From contig OX387204.1 in the NCBI GenBank assembly GCA_947561715.1, positions 12,591,001-12,655,000 of the forward strand: DNA of 64,000 bases. The letters are read 5' to 3'. The notes beneath the pieces are model-generated. The model was not told the DNA's origin. It made no database searches and was given only the letters and a program-made list of their open reading frames with translations. The translations under genes were made by a program, and so were the position numbers. Shown here piece after piece: positions 42,851 through 55,185 of the stretch. The stretch comes from Ascidia mentula. Lineage: Eukaryota > Chordata > Ascidiacea > Phlebobranchia > Ascidiidae. Each line of letters starts with the position of its first letter. Position 1 is the stretch's first letter.

Positions 42851-45074
42851 CGTAATGCGCTTCTGAAACAAGTTAGTTAGTTTCTTAACAATCGTTTTGC
42901 TCCAGAATGTTGCATTATCATTGTGATTCCATGCAAAGACAAGGAGGACATATTTTTATTGGAACTGCTTGTAAAGTGGAGTAGCTACAGTTTTATTATA
43001 TATCCCTGAAATCTTACGAGATAGCACATGGAATAAAATATACAAAGGTGGTGATACAACACTTCACTAACAGTGTAGCAGAATCTTGCAAGCAATCTTA
43101 TTCGTTAGTTTTTCTTCTTCTCTCAATTTCGTACTCAGTCACGAGTTGGTTAACTCCATTGTTGTGTTGTTTTTTAGCGACACTGATGATGCCTGCACAG
43201 ACAGGCGAAATATATATGTCGTAAAACTTGAAACAGACAGACGACTTGGGATTATTTATCATTTTCAGTCACGAGGAAACACTTTTGTTTGCTCAAATTA
43301 TCCAAAATCAACTCAAGGAAACGCGACCTTCACATTTACGTACTAGCAATCTACAACCGTAATCAGACATCCAGACAATAAAGTGAACCCCAGGTCGGAA
43401 ACCTTTAGCATTTAAAAAGCCAAATACACACTTTAGCTTTAACTGAAACAAACCATAGAATCCACGACACGTAACTTGATAGCGATTATTTTAGTTCTTA
43501 AATTCACTTGAAAACAAAACCATTTCAGTAAACTTACAAAACCCTACAGTACACGCAATAGTGTAAAATGTGTTTTGTTTGCAATGAGCTTACCGTCACA
43601 TAGAGCCATATTAGAAGTTGAATGACCTGCTAAACGAGTAATAAAAATATTTTTCACTTTATTACAATCGTTGAACTGCTTCGACAGCAAATTGCAATTG
43701 CCATATTTTTAGAAGGATTTTTTTACTATTAGCTGTTTTTGTTAATACTGAGAACCAAGTATATATGACGTAACTGGAAAATGTTTCGCCAATCAGGTGG
43801 CGAATGCAGACCCAGTTACCCATTACTGATTTTGCCAGTCCAATCACGTGCTTCGGCATTCACAATGATTGGGTAATTACAAATTGATTTTTTGCCCATT
43901 GACATTGCTTTCCTCTACAGGTTTGCAGACCTTGTTACCCTTACTTACCCTAACAGTCGTTGTTGCGAAACCCTATTCTGAGTGCTGTTTTCCAAGAAAT
44001 TTCTTTGCCTGATGTTTACATTTAGAAAGTGAGAACCTAATGTATTTCCTGAAGCATAATTTGTTCAACCAAAACATGATGAATGTAAACAACATGCAAA
44101 ATTCTGTTGAAGAATTTTATTGGTTTTTGGCCTGTTTTATAGTGCACCTTGGCAATTTTATGAGAATTTTATAAGAATATATTTGAACTGTGAGCTGTGA
44201 TACCCACCTACAGGCAGGCGACATTGTAAAGATGCCCGTGAATTGTTTTGTGAAGTTTTTTAATTAAAACGTAGCCTATACGTTCTCTTTTGCATTAGAT
44301 TATGCGTTTAAGTTTTCTTCCAGTAATACAAAAATGATGACCAAGCTTGTCAGAAGACAAGAATTAAAGAGCAGCATTTATTGACAGATAATTACTTCTC
44401 ATGCAAGCTTCACATGCAAGTTGGATGATATTAAAATTTAATTGTCTGCTTGAAAGCACTAGGTACATTAGCAGCAGTTTTGAAACGGATTTATTGCTTC
44501 AGCACAGCTGTATACAAAGTAATGTTCTTTCTCTGGCTCATATTTATTGGATCACAAACATCTTACACATGCCTTGTTTATTTCATTGCTTAAGTTTATA
44601 CACACGTTACCAGCAGCGTCCTCTCGACTGTACAGTATATTGTAAGGATTAATGTGTTAAAATTCAACGAGTGTGTTATGGTAAAATTTCAAGTTTCTTT
44701 TGCGAAAACTTGGTTTTTAATGTGACAACTGAAATGACTCAAACATATTGTGGATACATGAAACGTAAACAAGATAGCATGTTGCAAATTTCGGTTACAA
44801 TATATGTACATAGAATTTCTGTCTCCGTCTTGGTGGGGTCAGGGTTTACACGCCTCCCTGTCATCTTTCCATTTTTTATATTCAGCTTTCCAATCTTCCA
44901 ACAACTCGCGATATTCTCTGTGTGAAATTTTTCATAAATAGATTCTATTTTAAGAAAATATGAAAGATATGCTAAAAATTCGAAATCCTGGATGTACGAC
45001 ATAAATTTGGCATTTGTTCATTTTGCTATGATCCCAAAATAATGTACGTTTGTTTGAGTTGCTTGCAATAAAGG
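42851..45074. other. Intergenic; 3' flank of gene H and a hAT 3'-end remnant
   Basis: 43,920-45,030 matches, inverted, the 3' flank of gene I (about 60,460-58,610), with the I copy having about 0.9 kb more. At 43,588-43,655 the sequence 'gccatattagaagttgaatg' and following matches the end of the hAT fossil near 39,020-39,085, so a 3' fragment of the same transposon lies here. No other gene was recognised. Confidence 0.6.
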
Positions 45075-48000
45075 TCACCTATGACTGGGCAAAACGTTGC
45101 AGCCGGAAGGAGGTTCAAAAGTGGTCGTTATCGGTGGCTCGACAGTGGAAGAGCTCGGTGTGGTCGAAGTCATAGTTGGAGTGGAAAACATTGTGGTAGT
45201 GCTGGCTAAGAGACCTTCTGTAAAGCAAAAGTATTTGAAACACTTGTGTCACGTTCGCATCACTCAGTAACGCTTACCTGTGGTAAAAGTGAAGTTAGTT
45301 GATGTGCTTGTTGAGAACGTGGGTTTGACCATGATGGTATAAACAGAAGTTGGGTTAAGATTAGCAAAAGCTGCTTCTCTGTTGTGAAGTCTGCTGTACT
45401 TTGTAATTACACTTGTTCCTTCAATCAACGTCACGTCATAATAAAATAGTTCATAAGCTGGAACCAATCTTTCCCACTTGACGATGACGAAATGAAGTCC
45501 AACATTTTGTGGAATAATTGTGACATCACTGTTTCCTGTGTGTGGTTAATTTTTAGAACAGAGTTTATTGTTTAAATCTAACTTTTTATCAACAACTTAC
45601 CATAACACTCGGTGCTGTAACCACAGTAACAACTTAATCCATAATAATTTTTATCGCAGATACCACGGGTTCCACAAACTGAATAAGTAGTTGAATCACA
45701 TTTTCCTGCAAATTTTGTAGTGTTTGGTAGGACTTGTTGGGTTATTGTAACTTGCCATAAACTTAACTTACCCACACAAAAGATTCCATCGCCAAAGTAT
45801 CCCAACTTACAAGAACATGTGAAACTGCCCATTGTGTTCGTACATATCGCCTCATTGTGGCAGTTGTGCAAACCGTAAGAACATTCATCAATATCTGCAA
45901 TAAAGTTTTACTTATTTGACTAAATATTAATTCATGACAAATTTAATTATTATAACCTATACAAGATCCTCCTAAGAGCGCAAAGCCAGCTCCACAACCG
46001 TGAGCAGGATTTGGTGTGCTTGGCGACAAAGTTGGGTCAATCGGCATTTCAGGTTCTGCAATACAGTTGCCAACATAAAAACTAAATTTAAAGTTTTTGT
46101 TTTGAGATGAAAGGAGAAAATGAGTTACTTTACCAGTTTGAGCTAAAATGCTCGCAGATGCAGTTCCAAGGTGGTTATAGACAACTACAGTTAGATTATA
46201 ATTTGTTGATGGCTTCAGAAACGAAAACGCTGCTTTGTTTGGAATGTGTTGATCATAGGAAACTCCATCACCAGACAGAAATGCACTTCTATATGCAACT
46301 TTGTTGCTTGTCCATGAAAAACTGAGGCCGGTACCAGATTTCCAAGTTATTGATAAGTTTCCAATAGAAGGTAATTCAACTATTAAAAATAAATTGAACT
46401 GTAGAAGTAATTTATGATAGCAAATCTGCAAAAATGCAAACTCCGATCCACAGTGGACTTACCAAACGTGTCAGACCAAAGGGAATATGTATCACATTCT
46501 CCTCTTGAATAACATTCTGTTCCTCCACAATGCCCTATGATTGTTTACACGATGGAATATTGTGAAATAAATAATTAAAAATGTCATTTATTCCATAATT
46601 AAGGTAAGAAAAAGAAAAGTCATTTAATTCTTAATCTCGCCATATTAGCAGCAATTTTTGCAATCGAAAGTAACGGTTTTTGATTCACAAATGACATCAC
46701 TTACGAGTGCAAACGTTTCCATCCCCAACATAACAATTGTTGCAAATACAATTGTAACTTCCAAGTGTGTTTGTGCATGCTGCGTTCGAATCACATGGAT
46801 TACCTGCGCACTCGTTAATATCTGGTAAAAAATATGATAGTTTGTCAAACCGGTTGTTTTAACACATTTACACGGCCTGTACTTTCAAATTTTATTTATA
46901 ATCGTGTAAACTCCCATATCGTTTGTAGACAGCTGCATGTGGCAAAAATATATTACACAGACCCGATGCAGTATACTGCTGGGGGCAAAAATTTTCTTCA
47001 GAGTTCCAAATTTAATGTGTTATTTATACACAAAAAATAAAGTATAGTTTGCAATGTTATCTCGACATGAAAAACATTTTTATGACACATGTTGAAACTA
47101 ACAGAAGTCAAATGCAAAATTCGGTCCAATTTACAAGAACGGGAAACTTGCCATTGCAATTAATTCCGTCACTTGTGAATCCAGAACAGCAACTTAGTGG
47201 CGGAGAGTTCACACATCCTGACGTTGTTGGAGATGGAAGGGTTGGAATTGCTGGTTCCGAAACTGTAAAAGCACGCGGTTTTAACATCTTCGCATATTTA
47301 TCATAAAACAACTAAAACATGCAAAACTCAGAAGCTGGTCGTGAGGTGAGTAATCGAACTTACGAGTTCTGACTCTTAAAACTTGAGTAGATGTGGAAAT
47401 GAAGTTCCGAGCTACAACTGTTATGTTGTACTCGGTATCTGGCTGCAAGTAAAGGAAACCCATCTGCCTCGTTCCTGAATAGTAATATCTTGTGCCGGTG
47501 GTTGAAGCACCCGCTGTGTTCGCGTTGCTGGCATTCCATCCAATAAACAGACTGTTGTGGGTTTTCCACAAAACCTTGATATTGTGAATAACTGGTTGAC
47601 CTGTGGACAAAAAACGTGACCAGTATGAAAAGAAATATTAATTTCTGTTTTCTCCTTTTTACAGAACAACAGTACGTTATACTTACCACTTGTAAAACAG
47701 GTGTAACCGTTCAAACCTTCAGCACAACGACCAGGGCAGGAACTATTGCAGTATCCTGAACATTGATGTAAACAGAAAAAAATAGATTTAATTAAGTTAG
47801 GTGCGGGTAAATTTTAACGAAGCTAATGAGATGGTAAAGAAATTTACTAAGACTTGGAATAAAAACAATGTTCTCGTTACAATGCAATCAGACAAATTAA
47901 TCACGTTCTGCTATATGTTGCTCTGCTGTATATTGATACTATATATTAGCGGTTATTATTATATTTTTGTGAATTTATAAAACAAGGAAAAGTCATTGGA

Positions 48001-48365
48001 TTGAACTGCTATTTCCAGTAAAAGCACAAACCTTTGCAGTCGAAACCGTCGCCAACAAACCAGTCTTTGCACTTACAAGTGTATCCCCCACTTGTGTTTG
48101 TGCAATTTGCCTCAACGTGACATGCGTGAGTCCCATCAGTGCATTCATCAACACCTGAAATCATCACGTAGTTACCGACTATAAAATACTGATTTCCGAA
48201 GAAAACGAGACAAAATCTTGATATTTTATCAAAAATTTCAACATATTATACTTATTGCAAGTTAGTGATCAAAAAATTCCAAATGTAACATGAATATTTG
48301 TACCCACCTTGACATTGGACGCATATTACAACAACCAACACGAACACCAGATGGGACAACATCAT
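45075..48365 (-). CDS. Gene H: intact secreted EGF/FN3 protein with mucin-like tail
   Basis: Thirteen exons, 1,761 bp, 586 aa, no break: 48308-48365 (signal peptide MMLSHLVFVLVVVICVQC), 48032-48154 (EGF), 47687-47755 (Cys mini), 47364-47600 (FN3), 47152-47262 (linker), 46705-46821 (EGF), 46463-46534 (Cys mini, HCGGTEC), 46134-46379 (FN3), 45957-46055 (linker), 45772-45894 (EGF), 45601-45705 (Cys), 45278-45535 (FN3), 45075-45217 (Thr-rich tail). All internal junctions are phase 1; the fifth exon uses a GC donor. The EGFs have the [DN]xxEC...CxNT pattern of calcium-binding EGF. FN3 domains show LxPxTxY and carry many NxT/S glycosylation sites; the tail is Thr/Ser/Pro-rich like a mucin. No transmembrane or GPI signal is seen, so secreted or coat-associated. 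Function unknown. Confidence 0.9.
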
Positions 48366-48399
48366 GTTGGCAGAATAATCTGACACTGAACACATCTTG

Positions 48400-51300
48400 C
48401 GTCACAAAGCCCCTTTTCATCCACCAGCCACACAAAGCATTTTTTCTTCACATTCACTGGGTGTGTCGAAACTTGACAAACAACCAGCCTTTTCAACCCA
48501 GAAAAGAGTGACGGAAATTCCCTCGTGCTAAAACCAGAAACCTTTTATTCTGTGTACATTGATCGAAGCCAAACAAACTCTGCGATGCGACACGGTATTT
48601 ACTGTAGATAGCCTGCCAGCCTGTCCTCGTAATTGATCTGGAATTGTCCGCCACTGCACGACCCAAACACTTCATACAACATGATACCTGACAAAATGAG
48701 TGGTTTGAGTTTCAGAAAACATTAGGTTTACAGGTTTGCTGCCCAGGCATTGCAGCCTTATTGGATCAGCCACTCTATCCTGACATCTCGATACGATAGC
48801 TGTGAACGCCAAGGCCCTGCACAGTGGGGCGATCCTGCCAATTGTGTCATTGCATGAAACGTTACTGCATTGTTATAGAAAATGAATTATTGGTCTCAAC
48901 TGATCAAAGCATTTATTTTTAAACTCAGGTGATTTTAGAGGAATGCGAAACCGGGGGTTTACGTAAAGTCGGTCAAGCATAAAGCGACCCAAGTTTCGAA
49001 ACCAACTGGTTCGCAGAAACTTTTTTTAATTTTTTTCCCTCCAGGTCTCACTGGTGTTTCTTGCATACCGACGTGACTTGGCTCGAATAAAATCCCTGCT
49101 CTGGGATTTTCCGTAAAGTCAGTCGTGCATGCAAACGTTGAGTGTACAATTTTACGGAACCTAGTAGAAAAGACATATTTTTCCGGTAAACCGACTTTCT
49201 ATAACGGCACACCGGTTGTTAAGCGCTGAGTGTTTGTTGTACAAAACCTAGAATTTTCATGTCCAAATGATACAGCTGTAATACAAAAGGTTTTTAATTT
49301 GCGAAACGTTTACAGAAGCGTTCAAGTAAAAAAAAACGATGTCTTGGACATTGCAAACAGGTTGTGATGTGAGTGATTGTGTTGTGCAACGTGTCAACCA
49401 ATTTAACGTTCCAATCTTTCTACAATCTTCCACTGAACCCAGCTTGCGTGACTAATCTCCATTTCTCCACCAACGACCCAAAGCATTTTTTCTAAACGAA
49501 TCACAGGGTCCGTTGAACCTTGACAAAAAACCTTGACTAGCTGGATCAGCCACTTATCCCTGACAAGTCTCTTGTTTACTGACATCTCGATACGATAACT
49601 GTGATCGCCAAGTAAAGACCTGCGCAGTGGGCGATCCTGCCAATCCTACCAATCATGCCATTGCATGAAACATTACTGCGTTGTTACAGAAAATGAATTA
49701 CTGGTCTGAACAGATCAAAGCGTTTTTTCTAAATTCAGGTGATGTTGGAGGAATGCGAAACCAGGGGCTTACGTAAAGTCAGTCAAGCATAAAGCGACCT
49801 TAGTTTTATAACTATCTGGTTCGCAGCAACATTTTTTAAAATTTTTCTCGCCAGGTCTCACAAGTGTTTCTTGCACACGTGACTTGGCTCAAATAAGAAC
49901 CCTGCTGTAGGATTTTCCGTAAAGTCAGTCATGAATGCAAACGTTGAGTCTACAATTTCATGGAAACTAGTAGAAAAGATATTTCTTTCAAAAAAACAAG
50001 CTATTTTTACTTAAACCAGTGAAAGTAAAAAATTCTGGTGGTTTTAATGTTGATTAAAATGCTCAAATGATGTAAATGTCGTTTTATTGCTTTAGTACTA
50101 GGGTTAACATGCCTTGTTCATCTTTCCGTTTGTTGTATCTATCTATCCAATACTCGAACAACTCTCAACACAGTTTGTAATGGAGGAACCCGAAACTATA
50201 ACTGGGGATTTGCGCAAAGTTAGTGAAGCATGCATACCCATCCACCCGCTTTTACGAAACCAAAAGGTTGACAACACTGTTCAAACAGTTTGTGAAACAC
50301 ATAAACGGGTAAAACATGTTTGTGTTACAATGTTTGGCTCTCATAGACATAGCTTTTGAATGCAACTTTCATAATCGCTTGATTGAACGCTTGATTGGTG
50401 CCCTCCAAATAAGGTACCAAGGGAACGAAGCGAGAATAATTACCTGAATCGAAAAAATTTTCTTGAAAAAAAAATACCCACAAAGCGGTTTCAGCTTTCA
50501 TTTCGAGTGCTTTAAATAGAATGTTAATTCCCACGCGAACAGCACTTTTAAAAAGGGATGAACACGTAAGGAAAAAGGCATATTGCACGTTACGGAGAAT
50601 ATTATTCCTGCCATATTCAAAATATCCGACTTTTAAATATAACAGTTCAAAATAAAATCCTTATGCCACGTTTCCATGCATGACTGACTTTACGCAAAAT
50701 CTTTGATAAGATTTTTTCGTGACATTCGCCCAGAAAACATGGAAGGTTGTAGAAAGATTGGAATGCTGAATAACAAGAATGAAACTCCGCTTTATAATGT
50801 AACATTTTAAACAGGACAATTTTCACCTACTACGTAAAGTGAGACAGTGTTCGTAACCTTTTGTAATGACGTCACACTTATAAATCTTGAAACTTCGGCG
50901 GCACACCCTAACCCAATATGTAAGACTTATACGTCAAAGAAGAAGTAGTCAATGTATTGTTACATTCACACCGCGGTAAACCGACTTTCTCTCACCGCAC
51001 ACCGGTTGTTAAGCACTGAGTGTTGGTTGTACACAACCTAGAATTTTGTGAATGTTGATTGCACGGAGTGTTGGTTGTACAAAACCTAGAATTTTGTGAG
51101 TGTTGATTGCACGGAGTGTTGGTTGTACACACCCTAGAATTTTGTGAGTGTTGGTTGCCCGGAGTGTTGGTTGTACATAACCTAGAATTTCCATGTCAAA
51201 ATGATACAGGTGTAATACAAAAGGTTTTTAATTCGCGAAACGTTCACAGAAGCGCTCAAGTAAAAAATAACGATGTCTTGGACATTGTAAACAGGTGCTG

Positions 51301-54300
51301 ATGTCAGTATTTTGTTCTGCAACGTCCCAACCAATTTAACATTCCAATCTTTCTACAATGTTCCACTGCACCCAGCTTGCGTGACAAAACCCTATTTCTT
51401 CCACCAACCACAAAGCCCTTTTTGCACGATCGACTGGGTGTGTAGAAACTTGACAAACAAACCATTTTTTCAACCCCAAAAATATCAAGGGAAATTTCCT
51501 CGTGATAAAACCAGAATTTTCCTGACACAAGAAGTGGTTTGAGTTTTTCCATAGGATAATAAAATCATAAAACTGTTGTAGAAAAACATTAGAATGACAG
51601 GTTTTGCAGCCCAGGCATTGCAGCCTAGCTGGATCAACCACATTTTCCTGATAAGTCTCTTTTTTTCCTGACATCAACGATAGCTGTGATCGCTAATTGA
51701 GGACGTGCGCATTGGGGCGATCCTGGCAATCATGCTGTTGCATGAAACATTAATGTGTTGTTATAGAAAAGGAATTATTGGTCTGAACACATCAAAGCAT
51801 TTATTTTTAAACTCAGGTGATTTTTGAGGAATGCGAAACCGGGGGTTTACGCAAAGTCGGTCAAGCAGAAAGCGACCCCAGTTTCGAAACCAACTGGTTC
51901 GCACCAACATTTTATATTTTTTTCTCGCCAGGTCTCACTAGTTTTTCTTGCACACTGACGTAACTTGGCCGAATAAAGACCCTGCTATGGGATTTTCCGT
52001 AAAGTCAATCATGCATGCAAAAGTTGAGTGTACTATTCAACGGAAACTATAGTAGAAAAGATATTTTTTTTTAAGAAAACAAGCTTTTTTTATTTAAACC
52101 AGTGAAAATGAAAAATTCTGGTGGTTTTAATGTTGATTAAAATGCTCAAATTATGTAAATGTGTTTTTATTGCTTTAGTACTAGGGTTAACATGCCTGAG
52201 TCATCTATCCGTTTGTTGTATCTATCTATCCAATACTCCAATAACTCTCAACAGAGATTATAATGGAGGAACCCGAAACTATAACTGGGGATATGCGCAA
52301 AGTTAGTGAAGCATGCAGACCCATCCATCCGCTTTTACGAAACCACAAGGTTTGTAACACCGTTTAAATAGTTTGTGAAACACATAAACTGGTAAAACAT
52401 GTTTATGTTAAAATGTTTGGCTCTCAAAGACCTTTGCTTTTAAATGCAATTTTCATAAATCGCTTGATTGGACGGGGTGCCCTCCAAATAAGGTAACAAG
52501 CGATTAAAGCAAGAAAAATCACCTGAATTAAAGAAATTTTTTTGAAGACAAAAAATAAATGTTTAAATTACTCTTTTACAGTTTTCATGTCGCTTTACAA
52601 TGCGAAATAATGGTAAATTTTGCTGCTTGATGAAGCTGTGTAAGGAAAACTAATGCCGTGATTGTTCAAAGTTAGCCCCGAAATCCAATAAGTTCACGAA
52701 AAAGACCCACAAAGCCCCTTTTCATCCACCAGCCACACAAAGCATTTTTTCTTCACATTCACTGGGTGTGTCGAAACTTGACAAACAAGCAGCCTTTTCA
52801 ACCCAGAAAAGAGTAACGGAAATTCCCTCGTGCTAAAACCAGAAACCTTTTAATCTGTGTAAATTGATCGAAGCCAAACAAACTCTGCGATGCGACACGG
52901 CATTCACATTCGATAGCCTGTCAAACCGTCCTCCTAATTGATCTGGAATTGTCCGGCACTGCACGACCCAAACACTTCATACATTAACATGATACCTGAC
53001 AAAATGAGTGGTTTGAGTTTTTCATTAAATAATAAAATATAAAATCTGTTATAAAAAACATTACGTATACAGGCTTTGCTGCCCAGGCATTTTTTGGATC
53101 AGCCACTTTATCATGACACCTCGATACGATAGCTGTGATCGCCAAGGCCCTGCACAGTTGTGCGATCCTGCCTATCATGCCATTACATGAAACGTTACTG
53201 CGTTGTCATAGAAACTGAATTATTGGTCTCAACTGATCAAAGCATTTATTTTTAAACTCAGGTGATATTGGAGGAATGCGAAACCGGGGTTAACGTAAAG
53301 TCGGTCAAGCAGAAAACGACCTCAGTTCCGAAACCAACTGGTTCGCAGAAACTTTTTTTTAATTTTTTCTCGCCAGGTCTCACTGGTGTTTCTTGCATAC
53401 CGACGTGACTTGACTCGAATAAGAACCCTGCTGTAAGATTTTCCGTAAAGTCAGCCGTGCATGCAAACGTTGAGTGTACAATTTTACGGAAACTAGTAGA
53501 AAAGATAATTTTTTTCAAAAAACAAGCTATTTTTACTTAAAAGTGAAAAATTCTGGTGGTTTTATGATGCTCAAATTATGTAAATGTACTTTTATTGCTT
53601 TAGCACTACGGTTAACATGCCTTATTTTGTTGTATCTATCTTACCAATACTTGAATAACTCTCAACAGAGATTATAATGGAGGAACGCGAAACTATAACT
53701 GGGGATTTGCGCACAATCAGTGAAGCATGCAAACCCGCTTTTACGAAATAACAAGTTTCACAACACAGTCCAAATAGTTTGTGAATCACATAAACGGGTA
53801 AAACATGTTTGTGTTAAAGTGTTTTGCTCTCATATAAACATTGCTTTTGAACGCAACTTTCATAACTCGCTTGATTGAACGGGGTGCCCTGCAAATAAGG
53901 TACCAAGCGAACGAAGCGATAAAAATTATCTGAATCAAAGAAATTTTCTCAAAGACAAAAAAGAAATGTTTAAATACTATTTTACAGTTTTCCTGTCGCT
54001 TCACAGTGCAAACTAATTGTAACTTTTGCTGCTTGATGAAGCTGTGTAAGGGAAACTAATACCGTGATTGTTTAACAGTTAGGCCAGAAATCCAATAAGT
54101 TCACGGAAACCACACACAAAGCGGCTCCGGCATTTATTTCGAGTGCTTTAAATAGAATGTAAATTCCCACGCGAACAGCACTTTTAAAAAGGGATGAACA
54201 CGTAAGGTAAAAGGCACATTGCACGTTACGGTGAATATTATTCCTGCCATATTCAAAATATCCGATTTTTACAGAACTTTCAAATATAACAGTTCAAAAA

Positions 54301-54660
54301 AAAAATCCTTATGCCACGTTTTCATGCATGACTGACTTTACACAAAATCTTTGGTAAGATTTTTTCGTGACATTCGCCCAGAGAACATGGAAGGTTGTAG
54401 AAAGATTGGAATGCTGAATAACAAGAATGAACCCCCGCTTTATAATGTAACATTTTAAGCAGAACAATTTTCACCTACTACGTAAAGTGAGACAGTGTTC
54501 GTAACCTTTTGCAATGACGTCGCACTTATAAATCTTGAAACTTCGGCGGCAAACCCTAACCCAATATGTAAGACTTATACGTCAAAGAAGAAGTAGTCAA
54601 TGTATTGTTACATTCACATCCCGGTAAACCGACTTTCTCTCACCGCACACCGGTTGTTAA
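48400..54660. repeat. Repeat array R4 upstream of gene H
   Basis: About 6.2 kb without genes, made of three or more R units: about 48,400-50,460, 51,300-52,650 and 52,700-54,150. Each holds the same landmarks ('ttgacaaac', 'ggggcgatcctgcca', 'gtaaagtcggtcaagc', 'tggttttaatgttgatt', 'gtgccctccaaataaggt'). Two copies of another block ('ttcgagtgctttaaatagaatg' to 'taagacttatacgtcaaaga') are at 50,490-50,950 and 54,135-54,600. Open frames in it are short and not preserved between units. Confidence 0.8.
51015..51195. repeat. 48-bp minisatellite
   Basis: Between three and four tandem units starting GAGTGTTGGTTGTACA and containing CCTAGAATTTTGTGAGTG, period 48 bp. Single or one-and-a-half units occur at about 1,973, 49,228 and 54,666, so the array grew from one unit inside the R repeat. 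Confidence 0.85.
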
Positions 54661-55185
54661 GCACTGAGTGTTGGTTGTACACAACCTAGAATTTTGTGAG
54701 TGTTGATTGCACGGAGTGTTGGTTGCACAAAACCTTGATCTTGAATGTCAAAATGATGCAGGTGTAAGGTGATACCTTTGGAGATTACGAGTCGTCATCC
54801 CTGATTGCAAGTGATTGCATGGTGGTGTGGGAGTGAGTCAGGGGTCGCGGGGTGTGCATGCTTGACTGGGTTTACGGAGAAATCAGAGTACTTGAACAAA
54901 CAACAACGTTTATATTTCAGGTTGAACCCAATGAATTGTTTGTCAGTTTGCAAATCGTGAACTCCTGAGAATGTTTGTAAAAAAGCATTCTGCATGCCAG
55001 GACAAACAACAACGTTTCTATTTTTGGTTTAACACAATAGATTGTTTGTCAGGTTGCAGCATGACCAGCGAATCAGGATACTCATGAGAAAGTTTATTTT
55101 ATGGCATGAAAAAGGTTGATGTATTCTATTATATACACGTTCAATGTCACTCAAGCTTTTGTACTGTTCTGAATTCTCTGCGAAC
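54661..55185 (+). promoter_or_regulatory. 5' flank of gene I
   Basis: This flank differs from the R blocks of the minus-strand copies. It carries 'ttgaacccaatgaattgttt' near 54,924 and a related copy near 55,040, and it matches, inverted, 19,270-19,560 and 23,050-23,340. The promoter should lie here, but no TATA box is clear; a TATATACACG at about 55,131 is a candidate, 55 bp before the start codon. Confidence 0.45.

Noticed and set aside
43086-43346. 86-codon plus-strand open frame
   Set aside because: No family match, no paralogous copy and no splice support.
51009-51194. Repetitive 61-codon open frame with 16-residue period
   Set aside because: A by-product of the 48-bp minisatellite; no signal or domain.
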